DNA from: Allodiplogaster sudhausi
Taxonomy: Eukaryota > Nematoda > Chromadorea > Rhabditida > Diplogasteridae
Length of the DNA stretch: 64,000 nucleotides
Direction: 5' to 3'
NCBI GenBank assembly: GCA_945643635.1
Contig: CALZFC010000005.1
Location: 3,353,501-3,417,500 of the forward strand
In this document: piece by piece, positions 12,478 to 24,298 of the stretch
How positions within the stretch are numbered: position 1 is the stretch's first letter
Layout: the number at the start of each line of letters is the position of its first letter
The notes under the pieces: model-generated
What the model was told of the DNA's origin: nothing
Database searches by the model: none
The model's input: only the letters and a program-made list of their open reading frames with translations
Translations under genes and position numbers: made by a program

Positions 12478-12508
<31 letters not shown>

Positions 12509-12545
12509 AGGGAGAGAGAGAAAGAGAGAGAGAAAGAGAAGCAGA
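11970..12545. repeat. GA tracts and ~30-bp GATACAAAGAG repeats
   Basis: GA-rich at 11980-12060. At 12350-12545 there are units of about 30 bp, GGATAGAGATACAAAGAGAG, repeated four or five times and ending in pure GA. No gene seen. Confidence 0.85.
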
Positions 12546-13055
12546 GAGTGTCCGTTCTCTGTCTGCCCTCTTCTGTCATCACAAGTTGTGATCACTGGCC
12601 GAGTCCGTCACTGCCCGTGTTCTTTCTCTGCTTGCGCATTCGCCGAAAAGCTTCAATTAGCATTGCAATGTCATGTTCTCTTGTCTCTTCACTACTACCA
12701 GCTTCTTCTCTCCCATGCTTCTCAAGATGACGTAACTCGTTTCTTCTTTCATTCTTTCTTTCTTTTCGTCTCTCTTTCTTTTCGTCTCTCTTTCCCTTTG
12801 CCACATTCTCTCTCTCTCTCTCTTTCTTTATCTTTCTTGAATGCCCAAGAAAGTACGCTGGTGGCGAACTCTTCTTGTCGGCTAAGTAAGAAAAAAGGAG
12901 CCCAAGTACGACAACAAGTTGAGTTCCCGAGTAGTCTTTGAACTTTTCCATTTTCGTTCTTTCCTATTCACGCCTTTGGCTTTCTCACTGGCAGACTTGA
13001 CGTATATATGTATGTACATATATTGCACTTTGTACTTTGACAGGCTATTATCACT

Positions 13056-13059
<4 letters not shown>

Positions 13060-13102
<43 letters not shown>

Positions 13103-13137
13103 CGAGTAGAGGAAGATAAAGAGAGACAGAGAGAGAG

Positions 13138-13170
<33 letters not shown>

Positions 13171-13215
13171 TACACAAGAGAGAGAGAGAGACTAGAGATA
13201 GACAGAGAGGGAGAT
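13060..13215. repeat. (GA)n tract
   Basis: Purine tract with occasional C interruptions. Neighbouring tracts lie at 13495-13615 (GA), 13780-13820 (GA) and 13890-13955 (CT). Confidence 0.9.
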
Positions 13216-14099
13216 ATCGAGAAGGAGATTATCACTCATGAAAGTTGTTGGATACTGTTTACATCTATTAAATTCGAAAAAATAGCGCCTCGCTTTGATT
13301 GTATTGACGAGAAAGAATAGATAAAGAAATTACTTATTGTGTGATGGATAGAGAAAGAGAGACGGAGAGAGAAGAAGTGACGAGGGAATAAAGAAAGAGA
13401 AAGAAAGAAGTGAGGAGAGTGACAGACACGCGGGTCACCCCTCTCAACGAGCACGCGCTGCAATTAACGCTTCCCATGCTTGCAGAATATGTTGAGAGAA
13501 AGAGAAAGAGGGAGAGAGAGGGAGGGAGAGAAAGCGAGTAGAGGAAGGGAAGGAGAGAGAGGTAGAGAAAGAGAGAAAGGGAGAGAGAGATAGGAAGAGA
13601 AAGAGACAAAGAGAGCTTATAATACAATGGGACAGCAACAATTTTGCTTATTACGGAAAGGGAAACATAGCGAGAGGAAAGTGGAATGATAAAGTAGTGG
13701 TTTTTGCCGAAAACAAGCGTCTGATGGTGGAGATTGACGGCTTTTCAGAGAGAGATACAGGGTGGAACAGGAGAGAAGTGGAAAGAAGCAGAGAAAAGAG
13801 AGAGAGACAGAGAGAGACGGTCCACATTCCAGGCAAGATTAGCGGTAACTCCCCCCACTTGCTTCATTCTGCTTCTCTCACTCTCTCCATCTTTTATCTC
13901 TCTCTCTCTCCCTTTCTCTTTCTCTCTCTCTCTCTCTTTCTCTCTCTCTCCTCATAAGGTCGCATTCCCCTTCTAACCGTACTGGCGGCATTTTCGCGTA
14001 TGTTAATGAACAGTTCGCAGCTGCAAAGAGGGCAAGAGGTAAGTGGGGTAAGATGGAGAGAGAGAATGGGAGGGAATTGGGAAGAAGAAGAAGAAAGGA

Positions 14100-15744
14100 A
14101 GAGACTCAGAGGCTGAGAAAGGAATTTCACTGATCGTGAGAGCTAGGGCACTGATGGAAATTCTAGGGGTTGTTTAGATTGTTTAGATATCTGCTGATTC
14201 GATGATCGCGGGCCGAATCTAAATTGGAAGACAAATTGTCTGATCGCATTTCAATTAGCAATGCTCAAAGAGCAACGATCAGTCACCGTTTCATGAAGAA
14301 TACACTTTTCATGAAGAATCGAAGGATTTCTTAAAGGAGCTCAACCGACAAGCTTTTGAGAGAAGGTTCTGCGAAGTAGAGTGCATCGAGAGATGCCTGC
14401 ACTAAGAAAAGAAAGTGTTGCACTTTTGGGAAACGCTTGTTATTATTAGTTAAATTTCCATTCATTGTATATCTTCTTATCTTCTTCAAGCCCGACACGG
14501 ACAACATCATTTATTCATCTTGACGAATCACCACAACTTCTCTTCTCTTTCTCACAAAATTACCTTTCTCTCATATCACTGCCACTCTCTCTTACTATGT
14601 CTCTCATTCTCGGTCTCGTTCTCTCTCTCTCTTTCTAAATATAGAATGCTGAGATCGCGTGCGTCCTCCAGGTCGGTATCCTCCTCGTACTGTCCATTCT
14701 ATCCACTTTCGATCCAATCGCATCAATCCTTCCTTCCTCTTCTCCTCACTCTTTTCTTAATCTTTCTCCAATACTCACCCTCTCTCACTACCATAAAAGA
14801 GGAACACAAAATTCACATGGCGGCTTGTCGATGAATAAAGTACACCCATTGCACTTTATACATTTTAAGAGTGTGTATTTTTATGGCTGTGTAGTCTGAA
14901 AAGATAGAATACACGATTCAATTTCAAATATTTATTGCCAATATGATGTCACAAGAGAAAAAAAGAGGTTTCTTATCACTTCCTTCAGCCAGTCATCTAG
15001 AACAAACCTGTCATGAATTTAATAAATGAGGCAACAAGCTAAATATTTTGTAAAATTTGACTGAAGGCCTGATGAATTGACAAAGAGGAATGGTGATAAT
15101 TGTACCGGGAACGAACCGTCTGATTGTGAGATATCATGCATTACCTTGCTCGAGGTTCCAATGAATAAACTTGTGACGTCGGCAACGGGAAGTTCTAATT
15201 TTCTGTGGAAATGGAACGACTTGAGGTGAGACGCAGAGAAGAAGAGAAGTTTCTACGCAAGCGAGAGAAGAAAGATGATTGAGTAAAGAGGGAAAGAGAA
15301 TAACGAAGAGCATGAGAAGTGAGAGAAAGAGAGAAGTGGAATTGTATCGGGCGGCGGCCTTGCAACTCCTTCTTCCTTTTTTCTTATTTGGTTCCGCGTT
15401 GATCTGCAGCTGAGAAACGACTCATGTATTCGTGCTCTCTCTCTCTCTCTCTCTCTTTCTCTCTTTCATTCGCCGCCTCAATCAGAGATTACAGACTGAA
15501 GTAAACAGGAGAGATTAGCAAAAGAGCAGAAGCCGAAGATATCACGAGCTTTCAGAAGGGAATCGTCTTGAATTGGGCGATCGGACTAGATTGTTCTGAT
15601 TCTTGCGGGAAATTTCGAGACTTCACATCAGCGAAATATTTGTAAGGGAAAGAGACCAGCAACGACAGAGAAAAGATAAAGAGCTGAAACCCGTAACTTG
15701 AGCTGATCTCTTTCTCACTCAATTTCCCAAAGCTGCCGGCTCAG

Positions 15745-15787
<43 letters not shown>

Positions 15788-16950
15788 TTCTCTTTATCAC
15801 TCTCTCTCCCTCCCTCTATTTCACTCTCTCTCTCTCCCTCTCCTCTTTCATACCTCGCTCCCACATTTGTTCGTTTCATGCACACACATCGTGTTGATCA
15901 GTAGCAGCGCGCGACATTCCTATCAATGGAGTGAGCGTGGAAGAAGAAGGAGAAGCAGAGAAAGGGGAGATGTTACAGAAATCTATATCATGACAGATAT
16001 GAGAAAAAGCAGAGTGGTTGAGAGAAGGGGGAAGTAAGAGAGACCGAGTCATTCAGCGAAATGTGTAGAGCATTGGGCAGAAGATGCTCAGAGTGTCCTT
16101 GTGATTGATGCGACCCTCTCCCCGGGTTGTCATCTCTCTGAGCTGTTTGTTTTTGGGTTAGGAACTCGTGTCATTGTTGTTCTGAGAAGAGAAGAAGGAG
16201 AGAACAAGTTAGAGGAGTCACGACACTGCCACGTCATGTATCCACATCCACATCCAAATCCATATTCAGTCCTTTGTATGCCTCAGCTTCATTCTTCGAA
16301 ATATAGCCTACTTTTTATCTCCCTCAACTCTGATTAGCCAAATTAGCAGAAAGAGAGAACTCATTTCATATGATGTATGTTTTCATGATTTCATGAATGT
16401 TAGATAAGTCGTTTTGAATTTGTTTCAGGACCACAGAAATGTAATTATAAATATTTATTTGTCTGTGCAGCATTGCAATGATGTGAAGCACGAAACAAGT
16501 ACTGAAGCAAAAAAAGAGAGAGATTGTAATAGCCTCGTTTGGATCTGACCGGTATAAGAGGACCAAGGAAGGGAGAGGGAAGGAGAAAGCGAAGAAACAG
16601 CAGGGAAGGGAAGAGGGAGCGAGTGAGATCAGAAATGCATTGCAGAAGCAACACAAACAAGGGAACAAGTAAAGCAAAGGAGTAAACATTCATTATCAAC
16701 AAGGAATAAGTCAACTTCATGCAAGACAAAAGGGAAGAGTAGAATGTTAAAAGGAGTGCTGACTATCGCAGCAGAACATGATTGCGAGTCAGTGAGAAGA
16801 GGAAAGGAAGAGTTCGCGCGCTGCCTTGGGCAGTATCTACAGCAAACGAGGAAAGTTGGCTATGCAGAGGATACCGGCAAGGAAGGAGACACAACTGAGA
16901 CTAGAGAGACACGGCAAGAACGAGCAGTTCAGCAGAGTATTGCAGGATCT
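14100..16950. other. gene-poor stretch with CT and GA patches
   Basis: No exon with convincing coding character. CT tracts lie at 15437-15470 and 15746-15850. The sequence in between is ordinary mid-GC DNA. Short frames such as that at 14520-14834 are Ser/Leu-rich readings of pyrimidine tracts. Confidence 0.5.
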
Positions 16951-17430
16951 GAGAGGATCCAGGGAGAGTGCACAAAGGGAGTGAGTCTATCATCGCTGGG
17001 GAGGGGTCTAGAGTTGTGTTGATCTCGGCTAGTCTGGCGAGATCCATGGCGGCTTCGGTGGTGGTAGACGGAGCAGACGGCTAGGTCCCGTCACGACGAT
17101 AGATGGATACGGTAATCGGTCGGCTCCCGTGAATTCGGAGGATGGCCGAAGAAGATGCATGCGAATTGGAGGGGGAAACTGCTTCAGAAGAGGTCGGCGC
17201 AGTCGTCGAGAGTGTACCTCCAGGGGGCAGACAAGTCACAGCCATGCGTCAGAGTGGATATGGCTGGCGAGGCAAGGCAGATCAGATTGATCTGGTAGCT
17301 TCTCCTTCTTTCGATGAGAGTGAAGAGAGAGCGAGAGAAAGAGAGGGAGAGCAGCGACTGGCTGCTTGTGAATGCGTGTGAGTGTGAACTGTTAGGCCAC
17401 GCCCTTGCTGCACCCATCTCAGCCGCTTTC

Positions 17431-17515
17431 TTTTATAGCCCTGTACTTCCCACCGCGGAGGAGCAGCACCAACAAAGTGGGCGTGGCCAGGCCGCCCCAC
17501 ACGGTGGCCCATTGG
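17431..17515 (-). promoter_or_regulatory. TATA / GC-box / CCAAT promoter-like cluster
   Basis: On the minus strand the order 5' to 3' is a CCAAT box (ATTGG on plus, 17511-17515), a GC/CACCC box (GGGCGTGGCC on plus, 17479-17488) and a TATA box (GGCTATAAAAG, TATAAAA at 17437-17431). Further CACGCCC or GGCGTGG matches lie at about 17396, 17522 and 17588. The block stands out as GC-rich against its surroundings. About 390 bp downstream is an ATG in a strong context (GCCGCCATGG, 17047, minus) with an open frame of roughly 50 codons starting MDLARLAEINTTLDPSPAMI. I could not extend this into a recognisable gene. It could also be the promoter of a decayed element. Confidence 0.45.
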
Positions 17516-17756
17516 CTGAGAAGGGGCGTTGCCCGCGAGAGAGAGGTGTGGCCAGTAGAGACCCAGACAGACAGCGTGCTAGACGACCAGGCGTGGGAGC
17601 GTCGACGCGAACCGTTCGGGGAAACCCCCTCTCTCTTCTTCTCTCTGCTCTCTTCAACCGCGTGTTCTCTCTGCCTAGCTCTCTCGCACTTAGCGATGGA
17701 TTGTGTTGCATTGGTGATCAGGCCTGCCTGCTTCCCTGTTTGGTAGCAATGGAACA

Positions 17757-17852
17757 GGGAGAGAGAGAGAGAAAGAGAGAGAGAGAAAGAGAAAGAGAGA
17801 GAGAGAGAAAGAGAAAGAGAGAGAGAGAGAGAAAGAGAAAGAGAGAGAGACT
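17757..17852. repeat. (GA)n / GAAAGA tract
   Basis: Purine tract of GAGAGA alternating with GAAAGAGAAAGA blocks, just downstream of the GC-rich region. Confidence 0.9.
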
Positions 17853-18021
17853 GTAAGAGAGACCGGACTAAACAAGGAACCACAGCGGATTTTGTTAACA
17901 GGCTTAGTACAACCGAATTGAGGAGTGGCCAGTTCGGGATTATTATGGGCGCGGTCGGGTGGGGAGAGGAGAAGGCAAGTCGGTGCCTCGTGAGTGAAAG
18001 GAGATTTGTGGCTTAGGACTA

Positions 18022-18809
18022 ACAAGGGAAGTCTTTCGGCGGGGTGTGGCAAAACACAACATATTATACATCATTCGAAAGCTCTCAACGAGCTGATAAC
18101 GTATTTGATGTTTATAGCTGCAGAAGAGAGCGCTAGAAAAACCGAAGCACAGGCGTACCTGGGTCTGGAAGGGCCCTGGCTTGTAGAGTCCCCTTCCAGA
18201 CCAGGCGCCTGCAGCCGCAAAAGTTAAGAATCGAACGGGATTTTTTTATGCGGAATGTAAGCGACTTGCTCTTACAGAGAAACAAGATTCAAATAGAAAT
18301 AATACATCCGCAGTTGTTTAAGGCAAAAACATGGAAGTTTTTGAGATAGATGGACTTTTTGAGAATATGAAAATTTTACAGCGTGATTTAATATGTGAAC
18401 TATAATTTTTCATGTTAAAAACGGCTTGAAAAAGAGTAATTAGTGGCTTAAAACTCAAAAATCTCTTAAGAAAAAATTTATTTTTCTCCATACAAAACAG
18501 TCCATTTTTCACCAAAGGGGGACCCCTTTGGTGAAAAATGGCCTAAAAGATTTTTTTTCCCAAAAGTCATCAGAAATGAAGTTATTAATTATTATATGGC
18601 CTACTGTTACGTAAACATTAGTTTTAGAGTCCATAAAGCTATCACATATCGTGCAAATGTTAATTTTAGGGTATTTTTCCTGCAATTTCGGCGAAAAAGA
18701 ATCTCTTCTGCAGCTATAAACATCAAATACGTTATCAGCTCGTTGAGAGCTTTCGAATGATGTATAAATTGTTATGGTTTGCCACACCCCGTCGAAAGAC
18801 TTCCCTTGT
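18022..18809. mobile_element. 788-bp element with ~105-bp terminal inverted repeats
   Basis: Terminal inverted repeats at 18022-18128 and 18706-18809, starting ACAAGGGAAGTCTTTCG. Inside is a second perfect inverted repeat of about 20 bp around 18521 (CCATTTTTCACCAAAGGGG) and a hairpin at 18160-18205 (GGTCTGGAAGG ... CCTTCCAGACC). There is no coding potential. It is a MITE-like non-autonomous DNA element; no target duplication could be confirmed. Confidence 0.75.
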
Positions 18810-18879
18810 AAGTGAAATCAGGTGAACCAATCACAAGACTCTACAATCGTCCACATCATGCGGAGGGTGAGAAAGAGAA

Positions 18880-18965
18880 GAGAGAGAGAGAGAGAGTGAG
18901 AGAGAAAATGAGAAATAAGAGAGAGAGGATGAGAGATAAAGAGAGAGAGAGAGGAGAGAGAGAAC
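18880..18965. repeat. (GA)n tract
   Basis: GA-rich; further GA tracts at 19155-19245 and 19406-19462. The plus-strand CT-rich patch at 19530-19580 belongs to the same class. Confidence 0.85.
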
Positions 18966-19418
18966 GAGTGATTTAGAGCTGTTCGAGAGATATAAAGCGA
19001 GAAAGAGATAATTGATAAATGGAGGAATGCGGACAAGGCGAAATGAAGAGTCTTGGGTGGGGTTTGATAGCATAGGAATGATGATGTTTCTTTCTATCGG
19101 TCCTATGAGGAAAACTAACGCATTCTGTGCAGAAATCGCATTTGCAACGAGGAAGAGTAGGAGAGAGAGAAGGAAACATAGAGAGAGAGAGAAGGAGACA
19201 TAGAGAAAGAGGAGACGGAGAGAGCGCGAGAGAGAGAGAAGGAGAGAGGAATGAAAATGTCTGTGCTTGTGATTCGAACTTTTCAATGGCCCTGATTATT
19301 GAGGGCGCATTAGGTCGAAATTGGCGAAGGCGAACAGAAAAGGTCTCGCTTCAGCGTGCCTCTACAGTCTCCTCTGAGGGAACAAGGAACTGACAATGAG
19401 CACAGAAAGAGAGAGAGC

Positions 19419-19463
<45 letters not shown>

Positions 19464-19599
19464 GATATTACTACCGTATCTCCGCGAGATGACTAGAGTA
19501 CAGAGTATGAAGATGATATTTCCTCACTCCCTTTCTTTCTCCCTCTCTCTTCCTCTCCCTCTCTCTCTCCTCTCCCTTTCCCACCCCCCAGCTATGGCT

Positions 19600-20760
19600 G
19601 TCCAATCGATAGTTCCCTTGTCATAGTAGATCAAGTAGAATGGCGTGTGATTGCCGTGGTCGTCTTTGTGTCTAAACAAGGCTGACAAGACGGAGGCTCT
19701 TCTAATTAGATTAGGTGTCAGTCTATTACACCTGGAATGCATCCCACTGATTGAATGCAGAGTTATCATCATTCTTCTCCTTTCCACGAAACCTCCTCCA
19801 TCGACTAGTTCCTTGACTGGTCTTCTTTTAGATACTTGAACTTTCTCATTTGGTGTCTAATTCGGAACCATTTGAATGCCCATTTTGGTTGTTCTCTGTG
19901 TTGACCAGCCAGATCCGCGGTCTCTCTTGTTCAGTGGCTTCTTTGCTCTTTGCTCGTAGTAGAATGTTTAATTGTCTTTGCAGCGGGTCTATTTTAAGAC
20001 ACTCACTCCACTTCTCACATGACATCAACCTCGATCGGCAGGCTGAAAACATCCCATACCGTCTTGGCTGTTCTTTCCTATTCTTGCCTGCTTAAGCAGG
20101 GAATGGAGGGGGCGGCCAGGCCAGGTGCTAGGATTCTTAGAAGCATCCAGGTGCAAGGAGACGCGTTTCCGGTGGCCAATTCCAGGAGAGAAGTTGGAGG
20201 AGGGCAGGGATCGCATTTCAACTCCTGGAGCACTCAAACAAACGTCACGACACAGCTCGTGCCGAGACAAAGAGAAATAGAGAAGCAGGGTAGAATCCGA
20301 GTATTTTTAGCTCAAGACATAACTGTCTAGAAATGACAAACGGCTTGTATTTCATTTTAATTCTTTATCGCAGTTCTTGGCTTAATTTTTTATCGCGGTT
20401 CATGGCTTACGGTCCTTTACGGTTGTTTATAAATACTTCAACGTCATTTCTTAATATTTTTAATACGATTTTCGTCGATTGCTGCCTTTTATATTCTTGA
20501 GGGATTTTATGGTCATGAACTATTTAAGATAATATAGCAAAAATCAGATAATGATGGAATAATGCTGCAGCAGAATGGAGAGTCGAAAGAACAGACTTGC
20601 AAATTTGTTTGGCTTTTTTCTCTTTCCGCTTCCGGCAAGCATTTCATATCCTCATTTCCAAGAACGAAAATCCGAGAATATCATAGTTGTCGGGTCGAGC
20701 TTGGGTTTCAAGTGCGTCAAAACGATACGGAAACTGAAGAGGGTGGATGAGGGAGACAGG
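19600..20760. other. stretch with no supportable gene
   Basis: Mid-GC sequence with frames of 60-100 codons on both strands (19846-20052 minus; 20019-20330 plus). None shows a known motif, splice partner or start context. Possibly non-coding transcript or decayed element; nothing further can be said. Confidence 0.4.
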
Positions 20761-20774
20761 GAGGGAGCGCAGGA

Positions 20775-20932
20775 GAGAGAGAGAGAGAGGGCGAGAGAAA
20801 GATTGCGAGAGAGAGAGAGTGGGCGAAAGAGAGAGTGAGATAAAGAGAGAGTGAGCTAAAGAGAGAAAGAGAGGTGACCAGAGACAGAGTGAGATAAAGA
20901 GAAAAAGAGAGAGAGAGAGAGAGAGAGAGAAA
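20775..20932. repeat. GA-rich tract
   Basis: Imperfect GAGA repeats with GTGAGATAAAGAGA units. A CT tract follows at 21709-21784, then GA tracts at 22236-22275 and 22545-22660. Confidence 0.85.
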
Positions 20933-22615
20933 GTTGTGGAATAGTGACCACACTTGTCGTTTATCTTCATTGACTTCTCTGCTCATATCCACTTCCAAGA
21001 AGACAAGCCATGTAACCGAAGGGAATAACATCATTCGCCTGCTAACTCGTGTCATTGTTTGGAGAGAAAGAACTCGTGAGCTCTCTTGAGTAACTTTAGT
21101 TCCATGCAGAGGATTAACCAGGAAGCTCTTTTGCAAGTGGTCACCGGATTTCTCCAACAGTCGTTGCAAAATACGTTTAAATACTCAAAAGGCTTTTTTC
21201 CGACAAAAAGCATGGCATGTTTCTGTGGAAACATCTGCACATATGCATTCATGAGTTCCTGCTATATGTATTTGTTTTCAGAAAATTAACCATGTATTCG
21301 ACATTAAGTCACGTCGTTTTTCGTTTGAAAACATTGGGGTTTCTTGTTTATTATGTACTTCGAGTTGTGATAAAGACTCGCCTAGAAAAAGCCTAGAAAA
21401 GGCCAACCAAACGACAATAATTAAAATGGCCTCCGAGTGAAGGATATCTTATGGTTAACAAAATAGCTGCTAAAATGGCATGTGCTAAACCGCAAAAATG
21501 ACTCGCGCTCACTCGCAGAAACTGCACTAAATAAAACAGTCGTAATTAACTGTAAAACAAGGAATTTTAAGTGATTGATGGTTCATGGGAGGCGGCTTCG
21601 TGATCTTCGCGGAGGTTGTCTGGTGCACTTTCATCGGCCGTGGATGGTCTCTCGGTGATGGCTTCAGCCCAGGCTTGCACCGCATCGTGGCTCAATTTGC
21701 AGATGTCTCCTCATCTCTCTCTCTCTCTCTCTCTTTTTTTTTCTCTCTCTCTCTCTCTTTTTTTTCTCTCTCTCTCTCTCTCTCGCTCTTCATTATCAAA
21801 CCCCTCCCTGACTCTACACAACCCCCTCATGTTGTCATCCTGCACAGACAACCAAATGTAGTGCCCTTCAGAGTACGAGAATAATCTTCTGCTCACAATT
21901 CCGCCAAACACGAAAAGGCGAGGGAGAGTGTCAATTTGATTAAAGTGCATCCCAGATCCAAGCATTGGGAAGGCATGTGAAAGGCAGCCCGTGCAAGGGA
22001 AGGGAATGGAAAGGCTGACCGTCGATTCCTCCCCTCATACCCAGCGACTCCGTTGACTGGGGCTGAGATATGCGAAGAACTCGAGCCATTCGCAGTCAGT
22101 TGACGACGAAGTCGCGCACTCGAAGCTGCAAGGGAAAGCCACTCGGAGAAGCTGCTCTTTCCACCCTGTGAATCATGCCATGGAAATAGTGAGCCACTAT
22201 CATTGCATTGCATTGCTAGCGAATTGGAGTTGGCCGAAGAGAGAGAGAGAGAGCGAGAGAGAGAGAGAGAGAGGTGGAGAGGGTGAGAGAGAAAGACAGA
22301 GAAAGAGAGGAAAACGAGAGAGAGAATGAAGTGTGAGTGTGCATGTGCGAGATAGACCCTGAGCCAGTGTCAATCCTAAACAGGCACATCGCTGCAGGAG
22401 AGTCGTAATCACATTCCATCCCTCCCCCTTCTCCCCTCCACGGCCGCGCTAATTTTACTCCCCATCAAAATTGTGTGTAAGTAAACACGGCATCTTTGCT
22501 TTTTGTTTTGATAAAGTTCTCTTCCTGAGGCACGAAGTGGAAGAAAGAGGAGAGGGAGAGAGAGGGAGAGAGAGGAACGAGAAAGAACGAGAGTGTGAGA
22601 ACGAGAGGTAGAGAA

Positions 22616-22646
<31 letters not shown>

Positions 22647-22983
22647 CAGAGAAAGAGTGAGGGAGGAGGAGAGGTGAAGTTGAATGAATGAGTAACTGGA
22701 AAAGTGTGAAAGGAGGAAGAATAGTTCTGCCCATCTCAGTGATCAGGCCAAACCGGTGGAGACCCTCGTTTGGCTGGGACGGGACAAAACATACATACAT
22801 ATGTTGCATGTATGAAGTAAGGAGTAAATGGCAAAGTTTGCGGGGAGGAGAGGTCGGCTACCGCACCGTTTGTGATGTACTTGTAATTTTGCAGAGGGAC
22901 CTCTCTCAAATTAAAAAAAAATAATCGCAGGTCTGCTTTCCAGATTGTCAATTTGAACCAATACAATCTGACGTTTAAAATAC

Positions 22984-22985
22984 CA

Positions 22986-23043
<58 letters not shown>

Positions 23044-23077
23044 CATATGTAGATATATATATATATATGTATATATA
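22984..23077. repeat. (AT)n microsatellite flanking an inverted-repeat element
   Basis: Nearly pure AT with ACATATGTAGATAT interruptions. A matching (AT)n lies on the other side of the element at 24228-24297, with the same ACATATGTAGATAT marker in the same orientation, so the element appears to have inserted inside one AT microsatellite. Confidence 0.85.
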
Positions 23078-24227
23078 CAGTCCCGCCCAGGATCTTGGTA
23101 CCAAGGAGGGGTCGGAGGGGTCGGAGGGGTCCAAATGCATCCTCGGTAATAACTACTTTCCTAGGAAAGAGTAAAATATTTTAAATGGTACGTTAGTTTG
23201 CTTATAGAGAGCGGATGTTACTGTTAAAAAATCGATAATTTCTAATCACTTGATACGAAGTTATCAGTTTTCGCTTATAAAAAATTTAATTTCTAATATT
23301 TTGAAATGAAATTTCTTCTGTACCATTATTTTGTCTCTACCCACATCCCCAAATAATAAAATTAGAGATTGTATCATTGATAACGGAAATCGATAAATCA
23401 GACCTTATCACGCATGTTCAATAGCTGAGCAGATTCACCCAACGATTCTGAATCTAGTTATGTAATCAGTTTTCAAATAGAGTGCCCGTTAACAATATAT
23501 TTTGATTGTGTGTACTTTCCATGCCTTTCTTCAGAAAGAATAGGGCAGGGATTCTTTTCAGGCCGAGGGGGCGGGGCCTAATCCTTTTTTTTCTCTGCCT
23601 GTGCTATTTCGCTACCTCAAACTTGGGTAATTAAACCGAGGACAAAAGTGCGCACGTTAAATTTCTGAGGTTCAATGCTACTGCAGCAACCTAGATTTGG
23701 ACGCATCATACCGGGCCAAAATTTTGAAAAAGTAAAAGACTATGGGGAATCCTGAAGAAAGGCATGGAAAGTACACACAATAAAAAATATATTGTTAACG
23801 GGCACTCTATTTGAAAACTGATTACATAACTAGATTCAGAATCGTTGGGTGAATCTGCTCAGCTATTGAACATGCGTGATAAGGTCTGATTTATCGATTT
23901 CCGTTATCAATGATACAATCTCTAATTTTATTATTTGGGGATGTGGGTAGAGACAAAATAATGGTACAGAAGAAATTTCATTTCAAAATACTAGAAATTA
24001 AATTTTTTATAAGCGAAAACTGATAACTTCGTATCAAGTGATTAGAAATTATCGATTTTTTAATAGTAACATTCGTTCTCTATAAGCAAACCATTTAAAA
24101 TTTAAAATTATAAGTACCATTTAAAATTTTTTTCTCTTTCCTAGGAAAGTAGTTATTACCGAGGATGCATTTGGACCCCTCCGACCCCTCCGACCCCTCC
24201 TTGGTACCAAGATCCTGGGCGGGACTG
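23078..24227. mobile_element. 1.15-kb foldback element in an (AT)n microsatellite
   Basis: Inverted arms of about 470 bp (23078-23545 and 23745-24227) are nearly identical and surround a loop of about 200 bp. Ends read CAGTCCCGCCCAGGATCTTG, and both ends are preceded by TA, the target used by Tc1/mariner-type elements. Each arm has a three-fold GTCGGAGGG repeat near its end. The right arm has a small extra AT-rich insertion near 24100. There is no coding capacity, so it is non-autonomous. Confidence 0.85.
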
Positions 24228-24244
24228 TATATATATACATATGT

Positions 24245-24297
<53 letters not shown>

Positions 24298-24298
<1 letters not shown>

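Noticed and set aside
12592..12951. 119-codon frame rich in Lys/Arg/Glu
   Set aside because: Reading of pyrimidine-rich DNA on the other strand; no family features.
17314..17883. Frames of 150-180 codons on both strands
   Set aside because: Half of each is microsatellite; the remainder overlaps the promoter-like GC-rich block and shows no motif.
19846..20330. Overlapping frames on both strands in non-repetitive sequence
   Set aside because: No motif, no splice partner and no start context.
21571..22213. Possible minus-strand two-exon gene (DICKLSHDAVQAWAEAITER as last exon)
   Set aside because: A GA tract separates the pieces, the acceptor is poor and no family is recognised; too weak to call.
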